DNA of 64,000 nucleotides from CAJQQK01 sp963696075. GTDB taxonomy: Bacteria > Pseudomonadota > Alphaproteobacteria > Rhizobiales > Hyphomicrobiaceae. Below the pieces are notes generated by a model. That model saw nothing but the letters and a program-made list of their open reading frames with translations, was not told where the DNA came from and ran no database searches. Location of the stretch: NCBI GenBank assembly GCA_963696075.1, contig CAVOJD010000006.1:558001-622000 (forward strand), in the 5' to 3' direction. The position numbers were made by a program, and so were the translations under genes. Shown here one piece after another: positions 37,744 through 46,571 of this stretch; position 1 is the stretch's first letter; the number at the start of each line of letters is the position of its first letter.

Positions 37744-37912
37744 GGGGCCCGGGAAGGCGCGGGCCGCAGCGCGCGCGACGGTAGGAGGGGAGCGGCAGGA
37801 ACCAGAGACTAACGCTGCCGATCGGGGCAAACAATCATCGACGCCGCGAAGCTCTCAGAAAACGGCAATGCCGCAAGGGTCACTCCTGCAAGGCAGCGCC
37901 GCACCGCAGGCC

Positions 37913-38260
37913 TCAATGCGCCACCTGTGCCGGGCTGGAGGTGCGCATGCCATCAAGGCTCGGCGCGGCATCGCGGGTATCGCGCCCGCCACGCGCGATC
38001 TGCACTTCCGTGAACAGAACGCCGATGCCGTTGGCCGTGCGGTGACGCGCCTCACAATCAGCCGTGAAACGGTCAGAACTGATCACCAAACGGAAATGCT
38101 TTGGCAGCTTTTCCGGATCTCGAACTTCGAGCAGGGCGCCGCCTTGCGAGACGTTGCGCACGATGCACGACAACTGGGCCCCTTTCGGGGTAACGATCAT
38201 GGCGTGAATCAAAGTCCGCCGCCTGCCGAATTGACGCTGCTCACGAGAAGGGCGTGCCAT
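37913..38260 (-). CDS. PilZ domain protein
   Basis: 115 residues. A single PilZ domain: the RRR at RQFGRRRTLIHAMIV gives the RxxxR-type cyclic-di-GMP-binding loop, and CIVRNVSQGGALLEV gives the (D/N)xSxxG motif, here NVSQGG. Both are present, so c-di-GMP binding is plausible, though a strict RxxxR spacing cannot be confirmed by eye. The C-terminal 25 residues are disordered. The ATG has AGGAAAG upstream. It is divergent from the small membrane protein gene at 38416. Confidence 0.85.
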   Translation of the reverse strand: MARPSREQRQFGRRRTLIHAMIVTPKGAQLSCIVRNVSQGGALLEVRDPEKLPKHFRLVISSDRFTADCEARHRTANGIGVLFTEVQIARGGRDTRDAAPSLDGMRTSSPAQVAH

Positions 38261-38415
38261 GTGACCGTTCTTTCCTGGACAACTCAGTACCGCGATATAC
38301 CGACGTCAGAATTAATCCAATTGATGAACGTTGTCCTAAGACCAACCTAATCTTCACCGTTGCCATTAAGATTTGCCGAGCAGAAACACTAAAATGCGAA
38401 GGGACGCGACGATCT

Positions 38416-38748
38416 ATGGATGATGTCTTGCGCAAGCGCCTGTCGGAGGAAGAACTCGAGCTCTATGACACCTATGACCGACGCGCGAGTATCGCATCGC
38501 ATTTCGTGGTCTGGCCGCTCATCGCGGCCCTTGTGTCGTACGCCGCAGGGCGCATGCACAACGTGATCCTGTGCCTGGTCATTGCAGCGATTGCCTTTCC
38601 CGTGGTCGTCTTGATGGGTCGCCGCGCCGGCGCGCTCAGGGTGACGGCCGAGCAGCGCTACGCCGCGATCATGGGCCGTGCCGATCGTGAGGACGACGAC
38701 GAGAAAAAGAAGTCACCGGAAAAGCAGGCCGACAAGCGGGCCGACTGA
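38416..38748 (+). CDS. Hypothetical small membrane protein
   Basis: 110 residues, not recognised. A charged N-terminus (MDDVLRKRLSEEELELYDTY) is followed by two hydrophobic segments (SHFVVWPLIAALVSYAAG and NVILCLVIAAIAFPVVVLMG) and a hydrophilic Lys/Asp-rich tail (REDDDEKKKSPEKQADKRAD). The ATG at 38416 is the first that leaves a sensible protein; sequence further upstream overlaps the divergent PilZ promoter. Confidence 0.65.
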   Translation: MDDVLRKRLSEEELELYDTYDRRASIASHFVVWPLIAALVSYAAGRMHNVILCLVIAAIAFPVVVLMGRRAGALRVTAEQRYAAIMGRADREDDDEKKKSPEKQADKRAD

Positions 38749-38790
38749 TCGAGGACTGAGCGCGGCGCAACGTCACCGTCCACCGCATAA

Positions 38791-38826
38791 GCAAAAGCCG
38801 GGTGCGTCGCTGAACGCACCCGGCTT
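38791..38826 (-). terminator. Intrinsic terminator of the DUF2852 gene
   Basis: A perfect 13-bp stem (38795-38807 with 38814-38826) with a 6-nt loop. Read on the minus strand the stem ends in CTT followed by TTGC, giving four T. It lies 36 nt after the DUF2852 stop. The same stem could also slow transcription from the left, where no T-run follows. Confidence 0.75.
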
Positions 38827-38861
38827 CGATGTGTGAGGCCGTGCCTGAACCTGGACCCGGA

Positions 38862-39317
38862 TCAGGTGCCGGGCTGTGGGGCGGCGCCGCCCGGTTGTTC
38901 GGGTTGCGCTCCCGGCTGGCCGCTTTCGGGACGATTGCGCCGCTCGGCCATGAATTGTTCGAACTCGGTGCGGTCCTTGGCCATGCGGAGCCGGTCGAGG
39001 AAGGACTGGAAGGCGCCGGCCTCTTCTTCCAGGCGCTTCAGCGTCTCATCGCGATATTCATCGAACGCGTGATTGCCGGTCGGCTGGTAGGCCTTCGCCT
39101 GCATGCCCCAACGCTCCATTTTGCGCTCCCATTTGCCGGCCATCCGCTGCTGCCAGCCCGAACCGCTTTTCCTGCTTCCACAACCCATTCGTCCGCTCCA
39201 TATCAAGTAGGCCAGAATTGCAAGCCCGACTGGCCAGAAGATCACAAAACCCAGGACCATCGCTGCGATCCATGCGGGCATTCCCCAATCATCGAGCCGG
39301 GCAACAACGTCGCTCAT
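38862..39317 (-). CDS. DUF2852 family membrane protein
   Basis: 151 residues. One or two N-terminal hydrophobic segments (WIAAMVLGFVIFWPVGLAIL, AYLIWSGRMGC) are followed by the diagnostic block GNHAFDEYRDETLKRLEEEA, AFQSFLDRLRMAKDRTEFEQ, FMAERR. A Gly/Pro/Gln-rich tail ends it. The family is alphaproteobacterial and of unknown function. An imperfect AT-rich palindrome lies about 30 nt upstream of the start, where a regulator could bind. Confidence 0.85.
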   Translation of the reverse strand: MSDVVARLDDWGMPAWIAAMVLGFVIFWPVGLAILAYLIWSGRMGCGSRKSGSGWQQRMAGKWERKMERWGMQAKAYQPTGNHAFDEYRDETLKRLEEEAGAFQSFLDRLRMAKDRTEFEQFMAERRNRPESGQPGAQPEQPGGAAPQPGT

Positions 39318-39347
39318 CTCTGTTCTCCAGTATCCCGTTTCACCTCA

Positions 39348-39368
39348 AATGTAAATGTTATTCACATT
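39348..39368. promoter_or_regulatory. Possible operator upstream of the DUF2852 gene
   Basis: Imperfect palindrome of 21 bases: AATGTAAAT, GTT, ATTCACATT. The two 9-base arms match except for one position. It is the most AT-rich stretch nearby, 31 nt before the DUF2852 start. The TetR gene next door is a candidate binder, but this is inference only. Confidence 0.35.
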
Positions 39369-39469
39369 CACATAGGTGGCGATCCATCGTCCGGAGTCAA
39401 GAGCGGGGGGTGGAAATTCATCGGGCAGCGGCCGCTGACGGAGCGTGCGGCGTGCACGTTCAACGTCGC

Positions 39470-40096
39470 TCACGCCGACAATCCGTCGAGGTAGATCAAG
39501 ATGGCGGCTTCGAGCAGGTCTTCCGGCGTCATCGGGATTGGGCGCCGCGCGGCATCGCCCCGCGCGAACAGGCCCGCGATGCCGTGCGTCAGCGACCAGA
39601 TATGCAACGCCATCATCATGGCCGGCGGACGCTTGTCTTCCGGCAACGTCGCAATCACTACCTCACAGGCCTCCCTGAGGGTCTGAAAGGCACGGTCACC
39701 GGCTTCCTTGAGGGCCGGATGATCCTGGAACGAGAGGCCGGATTCGAACATCGCCGTGTAATAGGCCGGCTCCTCGCGCGCGAAGGCAAGATATGCCTGT
39801 CCCATCCGCCGGAACGCCTCACGCGGCGAGGGCCGCCCGTCCGCCCACGCCTCGCGAAGCCCCTTTTCAAAGACCTCGAAGCCGCGCTCGGCAACGTCGG
39901 CGACGAGGGCATCGCGGTCCTTGAAGTGGCGGTAGGGGGCCGCCGGCGAGACACCGGCCGCCCGCGCCGCCTCGGCGATCGTGAAGCCGGCCGACCCTTT
40001 CTGGGAAATCAGCGACAGCGCGGTATCGATCAGGGCCTCCCTGAGGTTGCCGTGATGATAGCCGCGCCGTTTATTCGTGCCGTCGTCCCGGCTCAT
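39470..40096 (-). CDS. TetR/AcrR family transcriptional regulator
   Basis: 208 residues. The N-terminal helix-turn-helix domain reads HHGNLREALIDTALSLISQK and FTIAEAARAAGVSPAAPYRH, then FKDRDALVADVAERG, standard for TetR. The C-terminal part (YYTAMFESGLSFQDHPALKE, IWSLTHGIAGLFARG) is of the WHG/TetR_C_33 kind. Ligand and targets are unknown. A GC-rich imperfect palindrome at 40228-40252, between this gene and the divergent lipase gene, and the AT-rich one at 39348 are possible operators. Confidence 0.9.
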   Translation of the reverse strand: MSRDDGTNKRRGYHHGNLREALIDTALSLISQKGSAGFTIAEAARAAGVSPAAPYRHFKDRDALVADVAERGFEVFEKGLREAWADGRPSPREAFRRMGQAYLAFAREEPAYYTAMFESGLSFQDHPALKEAGDRAFQTLREACEVVIATLPEDKRPPAMMMALHIWSLTHGIAGLFARGDAARRPIPMTPEDLLEAAILIYLDGLSA

Positions 40097-40384
40097 CTTG
40101 CCTGTTCCACCCGGCTGATCTTGCCTTATTCAATTGCGTCGCGACGCCATGATCCGAGAGACACAGATCACGATCCGACTGCCCGGAATACGCCGTACAA
40201 CCTGGATATAGCAGGCCGTCAGTGATTATGTGCGCACCGGTTATGCGCGCATCGGAGAACGTACGCGATCTCGCCGATTCCCATACCTCGCCCCGCCTCC
40301 TAACATGGCGGGAAGGGAATCATAGCATGACCCTCCCCCCAGGCGGTTGGCCTGGACCGCAGGCCGGCACAAGTGTGACCCGAC

Positions 40385-42013
40385 GTGATTGAACGACGCG
40401 ATGAGAAACGGTTCTTCAAGGCCTTGGACGTCGATCCGGCCAGCGCCCCCGCGCGGGGCGGCGCCTCGCCGTGGCCCGAGGCCGTCAGCCGCGATCCGTT
40501 CAGCTTCGATGATCCCGTCGAACCGCAGTGGCTGGATGATGACTATATCGACGACTATCTCGCGTTCCTGCGCCAGACCGGCCAGCCGGACCGTCCCGTG
40601 CCCCCCTCGGTCTGTGGTCTGCCGCGCGATTGGCGCGCGGCCTCTTATCCCCTCCTTCTGAGCGAATTTCTCGCCTACAAGGCAGCCCTCGTCTACCGCG
40701 AGCCGAAGCTCATCCGGGCCGACCTTCTGGGGGCAAGCCCGCGCACCGGAGAGGCGTTTTGTGAGGGCATCACGACGGCGGCTTTTTTCGATAGCGCTGG
40801 GCGCCACATCAAGCCGTTGCGGCAAGACCGGCGCGGCCCCGCCACCGAGAGACGCCCCAGGTCCGGGACGTTCCTGCGCCCGCCCTCGATCAAGTACGGT
40901 GACACCCAGGCGCTGGCGTTTGCAGCCAACGGCACCGGTTATATCGTCCTGCGCGGCACCGAAAGCTTCCTCGATCTCGGCGCAAGCCTGAACGACGCGC
41001 TGACCGACAAGACCTATCCAGCCCTCGCAGACGTGCCCCAAAGCCTGGTCGGCGCGCCGCGGCCGGCGCGGCGCACCGGCTATGCGATTGCATGGGGCGC
41101 GATTGCGATGGATCTCGAAGCGTGGGTCCGCGAGCAGATGCAGGCCGGCCGCATCGAGCGGCTGGTGCTTTCCGGCCATTCCCTTGGCGGCGCCCTGGCG
41201 ATCCTGGGCGCGTATCATTTCGCGAAGGGCCGCATCTGCCCGGTCCACGCGGTGATCACCTTCGGCGCACCAAAGGTCGGCGGCGAGGAGTTCAAGCAGG
41301 CCTACGAAAACCCGGTTCTGGGGCTGAAGGACCGCACCCTGCGCCTCGAAGCCGCCGACGATCTGGTGACGCTCCTCGATCGGCGCTTCGATGGCCTGGT
41401 CCACGTCGGCCATGTCTGGCGCCTCGTGAAGCGTCCATTGCGGCCGTGGTGGCAGATGCTGGTCTGGTCGTCACTGATCGACCCGGCCGAAAATGCCCAA
41501 CGCAAGGCCGCCAAGGCGCGCGCGAAAAAATCCCGCGCCGAAAGTCGGCGGGTTGGCCGGCCAGATGGAAACTCTGAAGACGGCGCGGCTGCCGCTGCGC
41601 GCGGGCACAACCAGCCGGCTGAGACGGTGGAGCGCTCATGGCGCGGCTTCGCGCTCTCCCTCGCGCTGAAGCTCGCCTGGTTCATGACGCGCCACACCGC
41701 GCGCGCCTGGTCGGCCCATAGCGTCGAGAGCAATTACGGCCTGTATCTCTCGGCGTTGTCCTATCGCAAGATCCGCGCGCACCATGCCGCCCTCGCCCGC
41801 CTGCGCCTCATGACCCGGCGCAGCTTCGAGCGCGAGAACGTCTTGATGGAGAAGGCATTCCGAGGCGCCAATACGGATTTTTCCAAACACCTGGCGTTCG
41901 TGCGCGGGCGTCATCCAAAGACCTTCCGCAACCTCGCCGAACGGCCCATCCGCGTCCATTCCCCAACCGAGGTCACGCGCCTCGAAAAGAAGTTCGGCCA
42001 CTATATCGTGTGA
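40385..42013 (+). CDS. Class 3 lipase family protein
   Basis: 542 residues, alpha/beta hydrolase. The nucleophile elbow is GHSLGGALAILGAYHF (about residue 262), preceded by YIVLRGTES, and followed by ITFGAPKVGGEEF, the landmark of fungal-type class 3 lipases. Asp in RLEAADDLVTLL and His in GLVHVGHVWRLV are the probable remaining triad members. The C-terminal ~190 residues are basic and less conserved. No signal peptide is visible, so the substrate may be intracellular. The start is GTG at 40385. Confidence 0.87.
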   Translation: MIERRDEKRFFKALDVDPASAPARGGASPWPEAVSRDPFSFDDPVEPQWLDDDYIDDYLAFLRQTGQPDRPVPPSVCGLPRDWRAASYPLLLSEFLAYKAALVYREPKLIRADLLGASPRTGEAFCEGITTAAFFDSAGRHIKPLRQDRRGPATERRPRSGTFLRPPSIKYGDTQALAFAANGTGYIVLRGTESFLDLGASLNDALTDKTYPALADVPQSLVGAPRPARRTGYAIAWGAIAMDLEAWVREQMQAGRIERLVLSGHSLGGALAILGAYHFAKGRICPVHAVITFGAPKVGGEEFKQAYENPVLGLKDRTLRLEAADDLVTLLDRRFDGLVHVGHVWRLVKRPLRPWWQMLVWSSLIDPAENAQRKAAKARAKKSRAESRRVGRPDGNSEDGAAAAARGHNQPAETVERSWRGFALSLALKLAWFMTRHTARAWSAHSVESNYGLYLSALSYRKIRAHHAALARLRLMTRRSFERENVLMEKAFRGANTDFSKHLAFVRGRHPKTFRNLAERPIRVHSPTEVTRLEKKFGHYIV

Positions 42014-42058
42014 TGGTGCGGGCTGCTCGCGCCGGCCAAGATGTCGTCGTCGACCGGC

Positions 42059-42823
42059 CTATTTCTTGGCCCGGCTGGCCAGGAATTTTTCGATCACGGC
42101 TTGAGGTTCACCTGCCGCGAAAGCCTCCTGCTGGCCGAGCACGCCGGCGCGGAATGCATCATCAAAGCCGCGCATCGCAACTTCCCGGAACCGCGCCTTG
42201 GTGCGCGCAAAGGCAACCTTTGGCTTGGTCGCAAAATCTTTCGCGATCTCGCGTGCCTTGGGCACCACCTCGGCGGGCTCGACCAGATGGTTGGCAATCC
42301 CGAGTTGATGCGCCTCCGAAGCGTCCATCAGCCGGCCCGTGAAGGAGAGTTCCTGGTTCTTCGACCACCCGATGTGCAGGCTCATCCAATAAGAGCCCAT
42401 CACCGAAGGGATGCCGGCGTTGATCTCGGGCTGGCCGAGTTTCGCAGTCGTCGACACGACCCGCATGTCGCTGACAAGCGCGACCTGGAAACCAGCACCC
42501 GCGGCAACGCCGTTGATCGCCGCGATCACCGGTTTGCCGGTGGCGAGGATCTGGACGTACATGTTGCAAACGTTGCCAAACCAGCGCTCGATATCGGCGG
42601 GCTTGGCATCACGCGCTTCGATCAGGTCGACACCGGCGCAGAACGCGCGCTCACCCGCGCCTGTGATGACGATGCCGTCGACGCCATCATCGCGGTCGAG
42701 CCTGGCGAGACCGTCGATGACGCCGCGCGCAAGATCACCCGACACCGCATTGAGGTTCTTCTCGCGGTTGAGGGTGAGCACCGCGATCCGCTCGTCAACG
42801 TCGATCGTCACCGTATCGTTCAT
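42059..42823 (-). CDS. Enoyl-CoA hydratase/isomerase family protein
   Basis: 254 residues, crotonase fold. Oxyanion-hole and CoA-binding segments: GAGERAFCAGVDLIEARDAK (around residue 55-75) and PVIAAINGVAAGAGFQVALV with SDMRVVSTTAKLGQPEINAG. The Glu of PEINAGI sits at the catalytic acid position. The second catalytic Glu of classical hydratases is not obvious in the GAGAGFQ-VALVSD area, so the reaction is uncertain. The ATG at 42823 follows GAAGGA at good spacing. The gene lies 31 nt behind the FAD oxidoreductase and is probably cotranscribed. Confidence 0.9.
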   Translation of the reverse strand: MNDTVTIDVDERIAVLTLNREKNLNAVSGDLARGVIDGLARLDRDDGVDGIVITGAGERAFCAGVDLIEARDAKPADIERWFGNVCNMYVQILATGKPVIAAINGVAAGAGFQVALVSDMRVVSTTAKLGQPEINAGIPSVMGSYWMSLHIGWSKNQELSFTGRLMDASEAHQLGIANHLVEPAEVVPKAREIAKDFATKPKVAFARTKARFREVAMRGFDDAFRAGVLGQQEAFAAGEPQAVIEKFLASRAKK

Positions 42824-42854
42824 GTCAGATCCTTCATTGTGTGCGCTGGCCGCG

Positions 42855-43949
42855 TCACTGGAACCGGTCCAGACCGAATGGCGCAAGCAGCGGATCGCGG
42901 TCCCCATCAAGGATCTCGCGCGCGACCATGGCGCCGACCGCCGGCGCGAGCGTCACGCCCGAATGCATCGTGGCAACGTAAAGCCCGCCGATGTGCGACG
43001 GCCGCCCGATCACCGGCAGGCCGTCTTCCGGCACGGGCCGGTAGCCGATCGTCCAGTGCGACAGTTCCGCCGCTTCCGCGCCCGCGATCATCTCCCGGAC
43101 GCGTGCCACGAGCGCATTGGCCTGCGCCTCCGGCGTATCGTCCGTCGCTTCGCCCGTGAAACTCGTCCCCGCCAGCAGTGCGCCGTCCGGCAATTGCCGG
43201 ACATGGAGGTCAGGCAGCAGGATCAGCCGGTCGAACAGCGGGGGCAGGGGTTTGGTCGTCGCAAGCAGGCCGGACGGCTGGCGCATCGGCAACTTGACGC
43301 CGAGCGGCTCGACGATGCGCGGGGTCTGGATGCCGGCCGCGACGATGACTTCATCGGCCTTGATCGGGGCGCTGTCGAGCTGGACACCATCGACCCGGCC
43401 CGCCCCGTCGACGGAAACCGCGTCGATGCCAAGCCCGGTGAAAACCATGGCGCCGGCTTTACGCGCTTCAGTCGCAAGCAGTTGCGCGGCAGCCGTCGCC
43501 TCCACCTGCCCCTCGCCCTCGGCGAGCGCCAGCGGCCCGTCGGGCAACTTCACGGCGGGCTCGTATTGGCGTGCCTGATCACGCGTGATGAGGCGGCAGT
43601 CATAGCCCCACCGGCTGTGGTTCTCGACGAAGGCTTCGACGCTGAACCGGTCGTTGTCGGCATAAAGCGTGCCCGTGCGCCGGTAGGGCAGGTCCGGAAG
43701 CGCGCGCGCAAGGTCATCCCAAAGCCCCATCGAGTGGGTCCTGAGGTCGAAATAGGGCTTCGCATTGCCAAACGATGCGTTGGTCCAGGCCCACGAGCGC
43801 GCGGTCGCCTCGCCGCCGATCGCGCCGGCTTCGATGAGCGTGACGCCGGCGCCGCGCCGCGTCAGGTGATAGGCGATCGAGGCGCCGACGATACCGCCGC
43901 CGACGACGATGACGCTTTTGGCTGGGGTGGGGGTGTTTGCTTCACTCAT
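42855..43949 (-). CDS. FAD-dependent amino acid/amine oxidoreductase (DAO family)
   Basis: 364 residues. N-terminal Rossmann FAD motif VIVVGGGIVGASIAYHLTRR (GxGxxG), then IEAGAIGGEATARSWAW, a core reading VEATAAAQLLATEARKAGA, and the C-terminal flavin-contact end GYRPVPEDGLPVIGRPSHIG, YVATMHSGVTLAPAVG. It matches glycine/D-amino acid oxidase-like dehydrogenases. Substrate unknown. It probably heads an operon with the enoyl-CoA hydratase gene. Confidence 0.9.
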   Translation of the reverse strand: MSEANTPTPAKSVIVVGGGIVGASIAYHLTRRGAGVTLIEAGAIGGEATARSWAWTNASFGNAKPYFDLRTHSMGLWDDLARALPDLPYRRTGTLYADNDRFSVEAFVENHSRWGYDCRLITRDQARQYEPAVKLPDGPLALAEGEGQVEATAAAQLLATEARKAGAMVFTGLGIDAVSVDGAGRVDGVQLDSAPIKADEVIVAAGIQTPRIVEPLGVKLPMRQPSGLLATTKPLPPLFDRLILLPDLHVRQLPDGALLAGTSFTGEATDDTPEAQANALVARVREMIAGAEAAELSHWTIGYRPVPEDGLPVIGRPSHIGGLYVATMHSGVTLAPAVGAMVAREILDGDRDPLLAPFGLDRFQ

Positions 43950-44002
43950 GGTCGGTGACTATAGCCTCACTCGTCTGCGTCTGGAATGCGCACGCGCGAT
44001 TA

Positions 44003-45559
44003 TCACGCCTGTGCACCTCGGCCCGGATCCGGACGCCCCGCGACCGCGGCAAAGGGGGCTTTGCTTTCCGGCAGGGCTTCCGGAAAAAGCTGGTCGAACG
44101 GCTTCGGCATGCCATCCGCCTGCATCAGGTGGACGTGGTAGCGTTTGAGGGCCCGGGGATGCGGCACACCGCATGAATGCGCAATCACGCCGACGCCATA
44201 GCGCATCTTCTCGACGAAGTTCTTCACCCGGACCGCCTTGTCGGCCGGATCGAGGCCGCGCTGGAGGTGGGGCTGATGTGTCGTCACCCCGGTCGGGCAG
44301 GTATTCTTGTTGCACTTCATGGCCTGGATGCACCCGAGCGCGAACATGAACCCGCGCGCCGAGACGACGAAATCCGCGCCCGCGCAATAGGCCCACGCGA
44401 CTTCAGCCGGTGTAATGAGCTTGCCCGCGGCGATGACCTTGATCCGGTCCCTGAGGCCATAGTGCTGCAGGATATTGAGGACCAGCGGCAGCGACTGGCG
44501 GATCGTCAGGCCGACGTTGTCCATCAACGGCATCGGGGCTGCCCCCGTACCACCATCGCCGCTGTCGATCGAGATGAAGTCGGGGGCATGTTCCACGCCG
44601 CGCCTGTTGATCTCCTCGCACAGCGCTTCAATCCAGCCATAGGCACCGATGACGCACTTGATGCCGGTTGGCTTGCCGCTGACCTCGCGCACATGATGGA
44701 TGAAGTCGAGCAGCGCCTCGTTGTCTGCAACTTCCGGGTGCCGGTTCGGCGAAACCGATGGCTGGCCCACCGGTATGCCGCGGATCTGGGCGATCTCGGC
44801 TGTAACCTTCTCCGCGGGCAGGATGCCGCCCTTGCCCGGTTTCGCGCCCTGGCTGAGCTTGATCTCGATCATCTTGACCTGGTCGTGAGCTGCGATCTCG
44901 CGCAGTTTCTCATCCGACAGCCGGCCGTCTTCGGTCCGCACGCCGTATTTCGCCGTACCGATCTGGAAGACGATGTCGCAACCACCTTCGAGATGAAACG
45001 GCGACAGCCCGCCCTCGCCTGTGTTGAGCCAGCACCCTGCCATCTTGGCGCCGCGCGACAGGGCCTGAATGGCCGGCCGCGACAGCGCGCCATAGCTCAT
45101 GCCCGAGATGTTGATGATGGAGGCGGTCGTGTAGGGCTGGCGCGCATACGGCCCGATCGTGACCGGCGGTGCCTCGCTGGTCTCCTCGTCGAGTTGGGGA
45201 TAGGCGCAGTTGACGAAGATCGCGGTGCCGACCGGTGAAAGATTGCGCGTCGACCCGAACGCAACCGTATTGTCGCCGCCCGCCGACGAACGGTAGACCC
45301 AGTCGCGTTCGGCCCGGTTGAAGGGCATTTCTTCGCGATCCATCGCGAAGAAATACTGCCGGAAGAATTCACCAAGCGTATTGAAGAAACTGCGGAAGCG
45401 CCCGATCACGGGATAGTTGCGACGCACAGCGTCCGCCGTTTGCGAGACGTCGGTGACGTACATGACGCCAACCACCAGGACCGCGATCCCGATGAGGAAG
45501 ACAAACACGGTGACCAGTGTGTTGAGGCTGGTCATCACGAAGCCGTCGAAAAGTGTCAT
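44003..45559 (-). CDS. FMN-binding glutamate synthase family protein
   Basis: 518 residues. An N-terminal hydrophobic helix (LNTLVTVFVFLIGIAVLVVG) anchors a TIM barrel like the central/FMN part of GltS: SGMSYGALSRPAIQALSRGA, NTGEGGLSPFHLEGG, KLSQGAKPGKGGILPAEKVT, ISIDSGDGGTGAAPMPLMDN and the Cys motif ALGCIQAMKCNKNTCPTGVT for a 3Fe-4S-type cluster. It lacks the amidotransferase domain. Related stand-alone proteins may reduce or transfer unusual amines; the activity here is unknown. Confidence 0.92.
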   Translation of the reverse strand: MTLFDGFVMTSLNTLVTVFVFLIGIAVLVVGVMYVTDVSQTADAVRRNYPVIGRFRSFFNTLGEFFRQYFFAMDREEMPFNRAERDWVYRSSAGGDNTVAFGSTRNLSPVGTAIFVNCAYPQLDEETSEAPPVTIGPYARQPYTTASIINISGMSYGALSRPAIQALSRGAKMAGCWLNTGEGGLSPFHLEGGCDIVFQIGTAKYGVRTEDGRLSDEKLREIAAHDQVKMIEIKLSQGAKPGKGGILPAEKVTAEIAQIRGIPVGQPSVSPNRHPEVADNEALLDFIHHVREVSGKPTGIKCVIGAYGWIEALCEEINRRGVEHAPDFISIDSGDGGTGAAPMPLMDNVGLTIRQSLPLVLNILQHYGLRDRIKVIAAGKLITPAEVAWAYCAGADFVVSARGFMFALGCIQAMKCNKNTCPTGVTTHQPHLQRGLDPADKAVRVKNFVEKMRYGVGVIAHSCGVPHPRALKRYHVHLMQADGMPKPFDQLFPEALPESKAPFAAVAGRPDPGRGAQA

Positions 45560-45656
45560 GGGGGGGCATTCCTCACCTGCGCCGGATAGTGCCGACCGTT
45601 TCCTGTTGGATTAGCACGAGATGGCCCGTCCGCCAGCCATTTGCACCGAGCGTTTT

Positions 45657-45980
45657 CTAACGCCGACCGCTCGCAACCACGATCCAGCACAAGACCGTGC
45701 CCGCCACAAGCAGTCCGAGCCGCGTGCCAAGCCCCGGCGGAAGAATGCCAGCTTGGATCAGCACCCGCCCACCGAGAAGGGCGATCGCGATCCCGCCTGA
45801 AACCGCAAAGACGAGGCGAAACAGATCGCCAAAGAACGAGCCGCGCCGGCGAGATTGGTCCTGCCCGACAGCGACATCGCTGCGTGTTTGGCCACGGCCA
45901 CGGCGCGTGAACAGGGCAAGCACGGCCGCCGTCAGCACACCGCCGACGACGGAGATGACCAATTCGGTTACAATCGACAT
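45657..45980 (-). CDS. Hypothetical small membrane protein
   Basis: 107 residues, not recognised. Two to three hydrophobic segments: IVTELVISVVGGVLTAAVLA, LFRLVFAVSGGIAIALLGG and LGLLVAGTVLCWIVVASG, separated by a basic loop (TRRGRGQTRS and SRRRGSFFGD). I chose the ATG at 45980, where GCGAG sits about eight bases upstream; an ATG at 45986 is also possible. It is divergent from the gamma-glutamylcyclotransferase-like gene. Confidence 0.6.
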   Translation of the reverse strand: MSIVTELVISVVGGVLTAAVLALFTRRGRGQTRSDVAVGQDQSRRRGSFFGDLFRLVFAVSGGIAIALLGGRVLIQAGILPPGLGTRLGLLVAGTVLCWIVVASGRR

Positions 45981-46106
45981 CGTCATTTCTCGCCCATAAA
46001 GTCTTCCCGCGACGGCGCGCGCGAAGGTCGACCTTCCATCCGCACCACCCGTTTCCACCTATCGCACGCAGATCGCGACTGTTTTAGGACATGCACCGGA
46101 GCGACG

Positions 46107-46571
46107 TTGGCACATCTGTTTGTCTACGGAACCTTGCGGCCGGCGGCGAGCGATTACGCCGGGCGCCGGGCGCGAAACCGTCTCGCCCGCGAGAGCACAA
46201 TGATCGGCACGGCCGCCACGACCGGCAGCCTCTATGACCTCGGTCAATACCCCGGCTTGTGGGCGGGTGGCGGCGGGCTGGGGGAGGTGAGGGGTGAGGT
46301 GACGGGTTACGTCATGGAGCTGGCGAAACCGTCATTGACGTTCGCCTGGCTCGATCTCTATGAGGGCAATGAATACGAGCGCCAGCGCCGTCCTGTCGCC
46401 TTGGCGGCAGGCGGCAGCGTGATGGCCTGGGTCTATATGCTACGCCGAAAACCCGCAGCCCGTATTGTTGAGACCGGCGACTGGCTCGACATGGCGGGCA
46501 GGCTGTGCGGCACCGACCTCAGGCGTCGAGTGTCATCTCCACTCCACCGACGCCATCGATCTCGAATTTGA
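46107..46571 (+). CDS. Gamma-glutamylcyclotransferase-like (AIG2/GGCT) protein
   Basis: 154 residues. HLFVYGTLRPAASDYAGRRA at the N-terminus carries the YGTLR substrate loop of the GGCT fold. It is followed by GSLYDLGQYPGLW and LDLYEGNEYERQRRPVAL, where the Glu of the LYEGNEYER block is the likely catalytic acid. The start is TTG at 46107, with CGGAG about seven bases upstream; no ATG or GTG lies upstream in a sensible place. The last 53 bases overlap the convergent hydratase gene, and the C-terminus there (SSPLHRRHRSRI) is not conserved, so a lost stop or indel near the end is possible. Confidence 0.75.
   Translation: MAHLFVYGTLRPAASDYAGRRARNRLARESTMIGTAATTGSLYDLGQYPGLWAGGGGLGEVRGEVTGYVMELAKPSLTFAWLDLYEGNEYERQRRPVALAAGGSVMAWVYMLRRKPAARIVETGDWLDMAGRLCGTDLRRRVSSPLHRRHRSRI

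Noticed and set aside
40241..41413. A 390-codon minus-strand frame
   Set aside because: Antisense to the class 3 lipase gene with its intact GHSLGG elbow.
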